Below, piece by piece: positions 11,073 through 22,642 of a stretch of 64,000 nt of DNA. Both the position numbers and the translations under genes were made by a program. Location of the stretch: assembly GCA_963969345.1 (NCBI GenBank), contig OZ017767.1, forward strand, positions 10,298,471 through 10,362,470, given 5' to 3'. The notes beneath the pieces are model-generated. The model was not told where the DNA came from. It saw only the letters and a list, made by a program, of their open reading frames with translations, and did not search any database. The first letter of the stretch is position 1. The number at the start of each line of letters is the position of its first letter. The stretch comes from Turbatrix aceti (Eukaryota > Nematoda > Chromadorea > Rhabditida > Panagrolaimidae).

Positions 11073-11229
11073 ACGCATTTTGGCCTCCTGGTGCGTTTTG
11101 TAAGGCGTCCGATGTTTTAGAATACAAGTCAGAACAAAACAAAATTTCACTACAAAAAGTCATCGAATTATCGAGTATTTTTTTATAACAAACACAGTGT
11201 GCACAAACAACAGAGATATAACTGACAGC

Positions 11230-12296
11230 TCAGAAGGAAATGCATTTGTGTAGTTCATCATCTATATAAGTTTCCAGGTTATTTGTAAGCACGCCCGTAT
11301 CCTGGCAAAATCGAGGCAAAAACTCTTTGAACCAATCGTCGAAATACTTTTTTTCTACCTTTCGGTTTTGACAGTGACAATCGTGTTGGCGTAGTAGGTT
11401 ACAAAACTTGAAAATATTAGAAATGTTGTATTTCCCTGTACACGCGGCTATGATATTAACATTATCAATTCTATTTGTAAATCGATCTTCTGTTTCATTT
11501 AGACACTTGTTGCACTTCTGCAAAACCGCTCTTGCTCGATTAAACCTTACTTTGACTCGTACAAAATTAACTCACCTCTGTATCTTCGGGACTCAACGTC
11601 GGAGGCGGAGCGAGGCAATCTATGTTTTCCTCCAAAAATGATATCATGTCTTTTGCGTCGATTGAGTTCAGAGATTCTGTCTTGTTGCAACCATCAATGA
11701 TTTTGGTTTTTACGTAAATTTTAAAGTGGTTATCTAGTTCGAGTTCACACTCTATGGAACAAACATTTTGCAGACTGCAGACGGCATGCTTAAATTCATT
11801 CGTTATTGTTTTGGAACATAATTTTTCAATATATAGAGTGATCATATCGTTAATGAAATCATCCGTTTTACGGGACAAGCATATTTGGCACTGAAAGTAA
11901 AAGTTTCGTCATTTCAGGATACAAAATAAACCTCACCTGATCAACCGTGGTTGTTGTAGTAATAGTCGTTGTTGTTGTCGTGATGCTAGTTGTTGGTGAT
12001 GTCGTAGTAGTTGGTGATGTTGTAGTAGTTGGTAGAGTCGACAGAAAAGCTGGAGACGTTGAGCCGATCGGCATCACGGGAGTGACGATTGAGTCATTTG
12101 ACGAAGAAGAAGCAAAATACAAAATCGAAAGTCCGGCATTCAAGCACAGGGATACAACGCCCCAAAGAATAAGAAGTGCGTTTAAAAGTGTGATACGACT
12201 GTGAATACGTGACTCATCCTGACCTGGGACACCTGATGGCCAGTTGTGCTCTTCAGGGCTCTTCATACCAGGTAGCAGCTCCTTGGGTTGCGACAT
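11230..12296 (-). CDS. Single-pass membrane protein with Thr-rich stalk and Cys-rich ectodomain
   Basis: Three phase-0 exons: 12296-11937, 11890-11576, 11517-11230, giving 320 aa starting MSQPKELLPG. There is no cleavable signal peptide. A hydrophobic segment at about 36-62 (ITLLNALLILWGVVSLCLNA) acts as a signal anchor with a short hydrophilic N-terminus. A Thr-rich stalk at about 84-117 probably carries O-glycans. The rest is a Cys-rich region with two similar halves, each starting C-x2-C (CQIC, CNKC) and containing further spaced cysteines and NxT sites, so the disulfide-bonded part probably faces outside. The paired pattern loosely recalls nematode-expanded T20D4.11-like (DUF19) ectodomains, but I cannot confirm that. 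Function unknown. Confidence 0.75.
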
Positions 12297-12355
12297 AACG
12301 CGACGACAGCGCAATGATATGAATGAGAAATTCTGGCATGCGAGCTCACTTTTAT

Positions 12356-12632
12356 ACCCGCACTCGCATGAGAATCATAACGGAATCATAACGGAATTAT
12401 AAGGCGGCTAGAATCAAATGAGACGCACAATGAAAATGAAGAATCACAATGAAGTGCAAAAAAATCTAAGCTATTTTTCCCTTTATTCGTATTCAAAATT
12501 CAGCAAAAAATAATGACTAAATTAGAGCTGCGGATCACAATGAATTACATGCGTGCGAATGAATCACACATTAGCGTGCAAAGCCTTATAATTCCGTTAT
12601 GATTCCGTTATGATTCTCATGCGAGTGCGGGT
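12356..12632. mobile_element. Short foldback MITE with perfect 50-bp arms
   Basis: Arms 12356-12405 and 12583-12632 are exact reverse complements, starting ACCCGCACTCGCATGAG and ending AATTATAAGGC. They surround a 177-bp AT-rich centre. The element begins 60 bp upstream of the membrane-protein ATG, so it may overlap its promoter. No target-site duplication is obvious. Perfect arms suggest recent activity or ongoing arm homogenisation. Confidence 0.85.
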
Positions 12633-13496
12633 AGGAAAGGTGTAAAATTCAGAATAATTTTAAAAAAAATTTGCATCGTGCCGGATTTTTTCTATGGCTG
12701 CACAACGTGCAAAGGAAGAAATCGGCTACGGCAGGCCCAGAAAAAGATCGTACGAGCTATGCTCAACGACCGACCGGTCTACTGGTTATTATGCCAAAGA
12801 AACTGAATAATTTTTTAAAACACTTTTTAAAAAATGGATAATTGATAAAGCATATTTTTGTATCAATTCACATTTTTTTGCTATTTAAAAGCAATTCAAT
12901 GATAACAATCCTCATTTTAGACAAAATAAACACTAATTATTTTATTTCAACTCTGACAAAATGACAACCAAAAAAAGAATAACTAACAGTTCATAATCTG
13001 CGTTTCTATAAAATTAACTGACATCACCATCTGATGTTCAGGCAACTTTGACAAAATACAATTCATTCATTCATCAAGCAAACAAAGCAAGACAATGGGA
13101 AGATGAATTGTCGATGTTTGCGTTGTCGATGGCACTAACAATTAATATTGTAAGCCAGAAAAAGAAAAAAAATGACTCAAGCATGGTCTAGGCATGCTCG
13201 ACGTGAGAGTGAGAGGAGTAATAATAGTACCACAGGTCATTCTCCTAATTGATATCAAATCTATTACAAAAAAAAGTAACTGCGTAGTATTTTTTACCTC
13301 CTAAAACATGAAAAAAAAGAACTTGTTTAACAAAAAAAATAAATGATCAAAAAAAAGATCAAATTAGTCATGGAAATCGGGATCACAACTTGTGGGCATA
13401 ACTACGTTAGTGGATAAGTGGTAAATAAAAATTAAAAGTCTAAAAACTTTGAAAAACAACCGATAAATCCGGTTGCTCGAAAAAGGACAGGGAAAA
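12633..13496. other. Intergenic, AT-rich; no gene seen
   Basis: This spacer lies between the foldback element and the phosphorylase stop codon. Part of it must be the phosphorylase 3' UTR. No coding signal or repeat was recognised. Confidence 0.4.
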
Positions 13497-16400
13497 TTAT
13501 TCATTGGCCTTCTCGGCTTCGCTCTGTTCATAGGGAGCAGAAAGGTGGATTTCGCTAGGTTCAATACCCCAGATTTCGCGTGCGTACTGCGTGATGGTAC
13601 GATCCGTGCTGAATTTGCCACTCGATGCAATGTTGTGCAGAGCCATCTTGATCCACTTCGGACGGTCCTGAAAATAAAAAAAACGTAAAAAAAGATAAAA
13701 TAGAACAAATTTTTATTTTATGTAAATTGAACTAAAAAAATGCGTTTTGTCGAAATACGTGTTTTTTTGGACTCTCGACGCGAAAATATTTTGATTCGTG
13801 TCAAGAGTTTCCGATGCGCGCGCTTTGAAATAACTTTTTTTTTCAAAAAAAACTTACATCAAAGACTGCATCAACGCGATCGTGGGTCTTGATGTAGTCT
13901 TCGTAGTCTGCGCAGACGAGGAATCGATCGTGGTAGCGAAGGTTGTTGGCGACGTCACGAAGCTGATCCGGGTAGTCGGGAGTGAAGTATCCAGACTCGA
14001 TCTGGTCAATGGCCTGCGCGAGTTCGGGGTTCTTACGGATGTAGTCTTCGGCGTTGTAGCCTCGCTTCTCGAGCGCTTCAACGTCTTCCACTTCGAGACC
14101 GAAAATGAAGATGTTTTCACGTCCCATCTCCTCTGCCATCTCGACGTTAGCTCCATCAAGGGTACCGATCGTAAGGGCGCCGTTAAGCATGAATTTCATA
14201 TTTCCAGTGCCCGAAGCTTCCGTACCAGCGGTGGAGATCTGTTCCGACAGATCCGCTGCTGGGATGATTTTTTCGGCAAGACTGACACGGTAGTTTTCGA
14301 GGTAGACGACCTTGAGCTTTTCCCCGACGATGGGATCGTTGTTGACGACCTGTGCGATAGACGTGATAAGCTTGATGATTTGCTTAGCCATGTGGTAGCC
14401 AGGAGCGGCCTTGCCACCGATCATGACAGTGCGATTGATGATCTTACGCGTAGGATCAGCCTTGATACGGTTGTAGACCGTAATGATGTGCAGAGCGTTG
14501 AGCAGCTGTCGTTTGTACTCGTGAATACGCTTGACATGGACATCAAAGAGACTTCCCGGATCCACCGTAATACCGTACTCCTCCTGGATGTAACGGGCAA
14601 CCTTTGCCTTGTTGTCGTTCTTAATCCTGCCCAGGTTGTCCAAAAATCCGAAGTCACTCTCATAGGCCTTGAGCTTCTGGAGCTGGTCTAGATCCTTGAT
14701 CCAATCCTCGCCGATATGCTCGCTGATGAGATCCGTCAGCGCGGGATTGCAGAGAAGAAGCCAGCGACGTGGGGTAATGCCGTTTGTCTTGTTCTGGAAG
14801 CGTTCGGGATACATTTCGGTAAAATCGTGGAAGGTCGTTTCCTGGAGAAGTCTCGAGTGGATAGCTGCGACACCGTTGGTCACGTGCGAGCCGATGATGC
14901 AGAGATGAGCCATGTTGACGCGCTTCTCGCCAAACTGGTCGGCTTCTTCGATGATGGACATGCGACGGAGGCGATCGGTGTCTCCGGGGAACTTCTTAGC
15001 GACCTGTTCGAGGAAGTGGGCGTTGATCTGGTAGATGATCTCCAGATGACGCGGGAGGAGATTCTGCATCATGGAAACCGGCCAGCGTTCAAGTGCTTCG
15101 GGGAGAAGGGTGTGATTCGTGTAGCCAAAGGCCTTGACGCCGAGTTCGAAGGCCTGCTCGAAGGACAGACCCTCAACATCGACCAGCAGACGGATGAGTT
15201 CGGGAATGCCAATGCTAGGATGAGTGTCATTGAGCTGGACCGCAACCTTTTCGGGGAAAGTCGCGAAATCAACGCGGACAGCCTCGCGCACACCGTACTT
15301 GGAGCTCTTGAAGCGACGGATGATGTCCTGGAGCGTGGCCGCGACGAGGAAGTACTGCTGCTTCAGACGGAGTTCTTTTCCGCTGAAAACGTTGTCATTG
15401 GGGTAGAGCACACGGGTAATGTTCTCCGAAACGTTGCGATCCATGACCGCCTTGATGTAGTCTCCGTCGTTGAAGAACTTGAGATGGAAGTGATTCTCAG
15501 CCTTCGCAGACCACAAACGAAGCGTATTGACGACGTTGTTACGGAATCCGGGAACAGGGGTGTCGTACGGCATCGCAAACACGACGTGGGTGTCTACCCA
15601 CTGGCTCTTGCCGTTCTGGTCTTTTTCCACGCGTCCATAAAAGTTGACAGGAAGCACGTACTCCGGACGCGCCTTTTCCCAGGGGTTACCGAAGCGAAGC
15701 CAGTCATCAGGCTCCTCCATCTGCCAGCCATCGACGATGCGCTGCTTGAAGATGCCGTACTCGTAGCGCAGACCGTAGCCGTAGGCTGCGATGCCGAGGG
15801 TGGCCATCGAGTCGAGGAAGCAAGCAGCCAGACGTCCGAGACCACCGTTACCGAGGCCGGCGTCCTCTTCGATCTCTTCGAGGTCTTCCATGTTGAGACC
15901 GAGTTGGTAGAGAGCCTCGTCGACGGTAGCCTGGATGCCGAGGTTCAGCATCGTGTTGGTCAGCGTGCGGCCCATGTAGAACTCGAGCGAGAGGTAGTAC
16001 ACGCGCTGTAAAGGAAGAAAATTGTGACAAATTTATTTTTTTGGATTTCAAAAATTCAAAAATACATTATTTTTTTTAAATTTTTTTAATTATGGTTTTT
16101 TAATAGAAATTGTCTGAAATTTATACAAATTACGGTTTTAAAAAAATTTTTAAAAAAGAATTTAAAACTTTTTAATTTATAAATTTTTAAATTAAAATTT
16201 TAAAATTTTAAATTAATTTATAAATTTTTTTTAAAATTTTTTTTAAATAAAAAAAATTTAAAAAAAAAATCAAATTTTTTTTTTAATTTTTTTTAAATAA
16301 AAAAATTTAAAAAAAAGATCAAATTTTTTTCTTAGATTTTTGTAAAACAAATTTGTGAAAAAATTGAAAGGCATTATCTAATTAGAAAAATTGTTCACTT

Positions 16401-17712
16401 GCACAAAAATAAAAAAATTCCAAAAAAAAATGACTGGAAAAAATTTTTTGAAAAAAAATTTCGTTGTTGCATTTTTTGAAAACTTACAAAAATCACAAAA
16501 TTTTTGACAAGTGCAAAAACAATTTTAAAATACAAAAACAATGAAAAATATATTTGTTTTTATGTTTACCAAAAATTATCAAAGATTTTCTGAAGAAAAT
16601 TTTTTCATTTGCAATTTTTTTGCAGAATCATTTTTATGTATTTGCATTTTGCACTTATTCGTATCAGAAAGTATCGTCACCACTTGCAACACAAAAATGA
16701 TTTTTGCCCTTCCCCGAACAACAATCCAACGTGCTTATGCATTCATTCCTTTCTCTCTCCCCTGCTCTGTTCCCTTTTTCTCGTCATACAAACCTTTGGA
16801 TCGTGTTCGTAGTAATACTGCTGTGTACGAATCCATCGACTGACAAGATGATCACGAACGGTATCAGCGAGTGCAAAGTAGTAATCACGTGGCGTTGAGA
16901 CATTGCGGTCCTGAAATTGATACACATAATATTCGGTCTGTCAGTGATTAGATCATTGACATGCGGTATTGCACGTAAAATAAAATTTATGACCCCTGTT
17001 TTCTTGTATACACAGATAAATGATGCGCGTCTTCCTTTTTTTTACCCCGCCAACCGACTTCTAAATCAGTGCATGACTGGTCGTCTTCCCTCAATAAAAT
17101 ATGTCCGTAAAAACCCAACAAACAAACAAAATAAACAAGAGTTAATATCAGGTGATCAAAAACCGGCGCATAGTTAAATAATTTTTCTATTTATTTACGG
17201 AAGATCGATTCTGCCGAGGTCTAGACAGGTGATCAGAGATCACAGGCTGTAGATATGGGATTGGCATTTTTTTTGTTTTGTAAAATTTGGTCAGATCGGA
17301 AAACTCGAATTTGATAAAAAAAAAGTTTGTTTTCAAATTTTTTAAATCTGTGATTTTTTTTTTAAACTGTGAATTTTTTGAAATAATTTCTGGCACAATT
17401 TTTCAAAAGAGGAAAACGGGCTTATTTTTGAAAAATTCAGTAAAATTATAAAATTTTAACAAATTTTAAAATGTTTATCTAAAACGTGCAAGAATTTTAA
17501 ACCCGATATAACACCCAGAAAAAAATTTACGGAAAATTTATAAAACTTGCGAACTGTTATTTTAGAAAATCCCATGCTAAACAAAATCGTGTCATTACCT
17601 TGATCAGCGAAAAATGCAAATGACGATTGAAGGACTTCTTGATGTTGGCAACATTTTCAACCTGTGCGATGCCACGAACGCTGATCTGTTTTCTGCGTTC
17701 GGCGTCGTTCAT
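13497..17712 (-). CDS. Glycogen phosphorylase
   Basis: Four phase-0 coding exons: 17712-17599, 16910-16794, 16005-13858, 13667-13497, giving 849 aa, the usual length of the animal enzyme. It releases glucose-1-phosphate from glycogen in the cytosol with PLP as cofactor. The family signature [15 protein letters not shown] is present; its lysine, about residue 681, is the PLP Schiff-base residue. The N-terminus carries RKQISVRG with serine 11, the equivalent of the regulatory Ser14 phosphorylated by phosphorylase kinase, so hormonal-type control is probably kept. [19 protein letters not shown] and [11 protein letters not shown] are strongly conserved. A TTTTTTGCAG acceptor ends 30 nt before the ATG, marking a trans-splice site or a 5' UTR intron. 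Codon use is more GC-rich than in the neighbours, as expected of a highly expressed gene. Introns 1 (688 nt) and 2 (788 nt) are long and AT-rich. Confidence 0.97.
16030..16500. repeat. Extreme A/T low-complexity tract in phosphorylase intron 2
   Basis: About 300 bases consist almost only of alternating A and T runs with self-complementary AAATTTTTTTTAAA segments that could fold back. There is no coding content. It is a slippage-prone tract inside the intron. Confidence 0.6.
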
Positions 17713-17742
17713 CTTGCAGCAAAAGGTGTTGGTTGACGAACG

Positions 17743-20700
17743 CTGCAAAATGAGAGCATTTTTATAACCTCATTTCAAATATTTTTCCTCAGGTCATAAA
17801 ACGAATATGTATAAAAAAATCGCGAGAAGAATGTGAAAAAATGGGGTTTAAAAATGATAAAGAGCCGGGGAACGCAGCAAGCAAGCGTGTCGTTGTTTAC
17901 ATCTCGCATCTAAATATTCTCTTTCCAGCCAAAGAAAAAACGGAAGGAAGGTAGGCAGGGGATGGGGAGAGCTCGGAAGAAGGGGTGGGTGGGGAGAGCA
18001 GAGATTCGAGGAAGGCAATGAACTACTACTACCGCCACCGCCGACCGCCACGCACCCAAAACTTTGTGAACTGCACTGAAAAAAAAGGCGTTGATTTTTT
18101 TCTTCTTTGATGACGATAAAAATCTAAGGCCAGACGGTGGCGTTGTGGATTGGTTTTAAAAAATGTTCAGTTGATTATTTCTGTTTTTTTTTTCAAGCTT
18201 CTTCAGACTGCTTGATTGCTTGCCGAGTGAACGAACGAGCAAACGAACGCGGGGAGAAAAGACAAACAATTACTTTCAGAGTTTTTATTTATTTATAACC
18301 GGGACGTTTGTACCTAATGTATAACTAACCACGCTGGATAGATGGATGCATGGCTACAAAGCACACAATAGTTTAAAAATTACACTATTATGATGCGGGT
18401 ATGTTAACCCTGCGAAAGGTACTAAGCTAATGTTTGGTTAGTTTCAAAAAAGATTATCAGTGTTTTAAAAAAAACTCAAATAATCGGGAAAAAATTTTAA
18501 ATTTTATAAAAACATTTTTATACAAAAAAAAATTTTTGTTGAGGTTACCTGCAGGGTCTAAAATCGGGCGGATCAGTCGGACTTTTCAATAAACTTCAAA
18601 AAAATGTTTTCCATTTATTGATAAATATTTTTTAAAAATTGTATCATAAAAAAAAATTCTGCGTGCATTTATTTATACGGGCCGCGAAACAACGCAGGAA
18701 CCCCAAGTCAAAATAATTATTTATTTTGATATTTATATATATTCGATTAAAAAATTTTTTCATTCACAAATTAAATTTTTTTAATTTAAAAATTACGACA
18801 ATTTACAAAATTGTTTCGGAAAAGCTATGTTTTACAAAATTGTTTCGGAAAAGCTATATTTTTAAGCCCAAAAAAATTAACCGCGAATGAATAAATCGAC
18901 TTCTTGAGAGCACAAAACGAACGTCATCACCGAACTAAAAGCATAAAAAGGCAGATTGATTGAATTTTTTTGGCTCTGGGAGGAATGTGCCGACCGACGC
19001 GGCCGAGGAGAAGAGCAAGGCCTATCGCCGCGATGAATGACGTGTTTGTCTTCAGACAAACAAAAGCGAGATTTATTTGACTTTTAGACTTTCAACCACT
19101 GCATTCAATCGTCTCAAAAATCTCGATTTTTCGGCCACAAAAATTTTTTTTAGCAGAACACGAAAAGCGAAAATAAAAATATGCAATCATGATCGCCGAA
19201 CGAACATGATTTTGTATGTCAAAACAAAGGGAAATGTTTATCCTTCGCCGCGAAAAAACATATTCAACATACTATTTATGTTGTTGAAAAATTTTTGCCG
19301 ACAATAAAAAAAAATTTATCGAATGGAAAATATTATTTTCAGCTCTCGTCAGTCTCGATTGAAGCCAGCGGGCTGCCAGATTTTAGCGAAGATGATGTGT
19401 TTTTCGTGTTTATCATAAATATCCGCACCGGTCCACAAAGTTGTTTTTCAGCCTGGACCGAAACTGGGGATGGGATAGGATAGAAGGAAGATGACTTACT
19501 CGCAAGCAAGCAGGCAAGGCAGGCGGGGCAGGTATGAGTGTGTGGTTAGAATAGAAAAATGAGGGGAAAGGCCAATAACCAAACCAGCTAGCTTGTTAGC
19601 TGGCTAGCAAGTGTGTGCTAAAAAAAGAGAGACAGGCAGGCAAGCAGGCAAGAAAGGCAACAAATAAGAACAGGAGTGTGTAAGCTGCTCAAAAGTTGTT
19701 CATCCCGGCCGGGCAGGCAAGAAGGCAAGCAGGCAGCCCCCGCCTAGGCTTTTTTTCTCCCCTCTCCAAGGACCGAGGACCGCGGTTGCCGTTGCTGACT
19801 GACGGGCTGGCTGCTAGCTAGATAGCTGCCAGAGCGTTCAAAGCACACACGGTTTTTATTTTTCAAGCCCTCCCTCCCTCTCCAGTTTCTCTCAAATTTT
19901 AGAGGCCCGGCCCCAAGACCAAGACCAAGACCACGACCAAGGCCGAGACCAACTCTAACGCGGAACAGAACAGAACACGCCGCCCTGCCTAGGCCTCGGC
20001 AGAAGAAAATCGGCAGCGTGTGCAAGCCATGTGGACAGCCGTGTCTATAGATATGCTCGTTCGCCACCGCCACCGAGACTGTTGTCTTTCATTTAACCTT
20101 CCGCTTTCGTATTCTTAGCTAACAAAAAATATTGGAAGGTTAGGGATTATTACGTAGCCGAGAAAAAAAATTTACTTGCAACAAAAAAAATAAATAAAAC
20201 TGATTTTATCAGTTTCAAATAACTTTTTTTGCAGTCGAATCTATAATGCAAAAGAAAGTGAAACTTGTTGATGAAAGTCACGTAGAAAGTCAGGTAGAGC
20301 ACGTAGTATTGATGTGAGTGGGGAAGAACTTCTCAAACAAAAGCAGGGTACTTGGCTTGAAAATTTTGCAAAAACACTGGGTTGGTTCGTCAAAGACGTT
20401 TAGATAAAGATAGTTTTCGAGACATCAAAGAACGAGAACAACAAAATAAAAAAATAAATAGAGTTTTTTTTTATTTTCATTGGAAAATTAGCTTTGTTTC
20501 ACCAACTGTAGGTAGTGTGAGTCTCGAAACGAAAAAAAACTGTGTCTCAGTATGAATTCAAAAATTGTTGGTTCCCGACACGAAAAATTTTTTCTGACAA
20601 ATTCAAAAATTTTTGGTTTTTGGCGCGAAAGACATTTTTAGGGTTCTTGGAACGATTTTTTTGGATTTTGTGATTAATATTTGATATAATTTTTATGCCT

Positions 20701-20870
20701 ATACGCATTTTTGATTACGATAGAAAATAAAATTATTGGAAATACGCAAAAAACTTGTAAAACAAAAAAAATGATTTTTTATTCGTTAGTAAATAAAAAA
20801 AATAATTTAGTCGCGTTTCTGTTTGCAAAGTTCAGAGAGCAATCTTCGATCAGTTACAAAAGAACGCAAT
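17743..20870. other. Phosphorylase upstream region with low-complexity tracts; no gene seen
   Basis: About 3.1 kb without a supported gene. It probably includes promoter sequence and possibly untranslated 5' exons of glycogen phosphorylase. Visible features are GGAAGG/GGTGGG-rich DNA at 17930-18000, GGCA/AAGC repeats at 19500-19740, a CCAAGA-type repeat at about 19913-19950, and TCTCGAAACGAAAA at about 20522. Short frames at 19744-20073 and 20711-20893 have no recognisable motif. Confidence 0.4.
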
Positions 20871-20877
20871 GCGCAGT

Positions 20878-22246
20878 CACAGCGTATCGGTAGGCCTATT
20901 TTTAGTTCGCGCAAACTGTGAAAAAAAGTGGCCACTCGGCTGAGGAAAATTTTTGCCTGCGCGCGCACCCTTGTTTTTCTTGAAAGTGCACCCCAGATAA
21001 TCGCAAAACAAAAATATTAAGATGCAAGTGTTTGTTTAGATTGATATTGTCATCGATTAAGCACATTCTTGCGAACATTTTGATGCCATTTTTGAAAAAA
21101 AATATTTATTGTGAGTCTCGCTGCATATTTCCAAAAACAGACATTTTTAAAAACGTTTGTGATAATTTCACAAAAAGTGTTCTGTACAGAGTTCTGAAAT
21201 TTTTATGACAGATGCATACGGTGTTGAAGAAGGTATCCTGAAAATTTGGTGCAATTTCGCCTTGGAATTTTAAAGTTAGCTGCTGATAACTGTTTTTCCT
21301 TATAAAGGTGCGCGCAAGCACACCCCTCTGTTCCTACTCAGGGTACTCTAAAAACATTTTTTTGGTTGGAAAAATGTTCGACCCCTTCACTATTGGAATA
21401 TTAAAGCAATCGGAACTTCAATACACAATTCGGGCGAGTGTCGTCGTCGAGTCGAGGAAGCACGGCGACGCGCACGAAGTTGCGGCAACAAGAAACGGGT
21501 GCCGCCGCCGATTGACCCTTCAGGGATGTACCTGAGTACAACTATCGTGTGCAGTGAACGACTATCATGTGCAAGGCAAAGAAGTTGTTCTGTTTCTGGT
21601 CAAACAACTCATTGAAGGGTCAATCGGCGGCGGCACCCGTTTCTTGTTGCCGCAACTTCGTGCGCGTCGCCGTGCTTCCTCGACTCGACGACGACACTCC
21701 CCCGAATTGTGTATTGAAGTTCCGATTGCTTTAATATTCCAATAGTGAAGGGGTCGAACATTTTTGTAACCAAAAAAATGTTTTTGGAGTACAATGAGTA
21801 GGAACAGAGGGGTGTGCTTGCGCGCAATTTTACAAGGAAAAACAGTTATCAGCAGCTAACTTTAATATTTCAAGGCGAAATTGCACCAAATTTTCAGGAT
21901 ATCTTCTTCAACACCGTATGCAACTGTCATAAAAATTTCAGAACTCTGTACAGAACACTTTTTGTGAAATTATCACAAACGTTTTTAAAAATGTCTGTTT
22001 TTGGAAATATGCAGCGAGACTCACAATAAATATTTTTTTTCAAAAATGGCATCAAAATGTTCGCAAGAATGTGCTTAATCGATGACAATATCAATCTAAA
22101 CAAACACTTGCATCTTAATATTTTTGTTTTGCGATTATCTGGGGTGCACTTTCAAGAAAAACAGGAGTGCGCGCGCAGGCAAAAATTTTCCTCAGCCGAG
22201 TGGCCACTTTTTTTCACAGTTTGCGCGAACTGAGCGATACGCTGTG
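20878..22246. mobile_element. 1.37-kb foldback element with ~630-bp arms
   Basis: The left arm runs from CACAGCGTATCG at 20878 to about 21515. The right arm is its near-exact inverse, from about 21611 to CGATACGCTGTG ending at 22246. A short non-palindromic loop separates them. The left arm has a 14-bp insertion (GTAGGCCTATTTTT) near its end that the right arm lacks. TGCGCAGTCA occurs at both outer ends, consistent with a target duplication, although its exact limits overlap the repeat. No transposase frame; matching reading frames on opposite strands are arm artefacts. Confidence 0.9.
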
Positions 22247-22642
22247 CGCAGTCAAACAAAAGCGGGGGGCTTTAATGAAAATTTATTTCAGCCAAGGTCA
22301 GGTTCGCCGAAGGAAGGCAACTTTTCCTGCTCTCCATCCAACCAGCTAGCTACCTATCAGGCTCATCGTTCATCGCCTGCAATGACGCATTTGTTAGAGC
22401 GAGGGAATAAGCAAGAGGACGTGATCTTCCTGAACTAACAAAAAAACTGACTGACGGGTTGGTTGAGTTGCGACTTGGAAACAACTCGAGAAAACAAAAC
22501 ATTGTTCAACTCAATTTTTTTTAAACAAATCAATATTTAAAAAAAATTGGAATTTCTGTTGATTAAAAACGGCGTTTTTTTTAAATCGCGATTGATGGTC
22601 AAAATTCTTTATTAAAAAACTCAACAAATAAAAATAAAGCAA

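Noticed and set aside
10959..11150. Minus-strand reading frame containing MAEWLRRQTRNLLGIARAGSNPAG
   Set aside because: It is the translation of the tRNA-Ser gene at 10992-11072, a well-known annotation artefact.
13882..16011. Long plus-strand reading frames (269 and 431 aa)
   Set aside because: They are antisense to the GC-biased glycogen phosphorylase exon and show no motif of their own.
21106..22029. Matching short frames on both strands (71-75 aa pairs)
   Set aside because: They are mirror images produced by the inverted arms of the 20878-22246 element.
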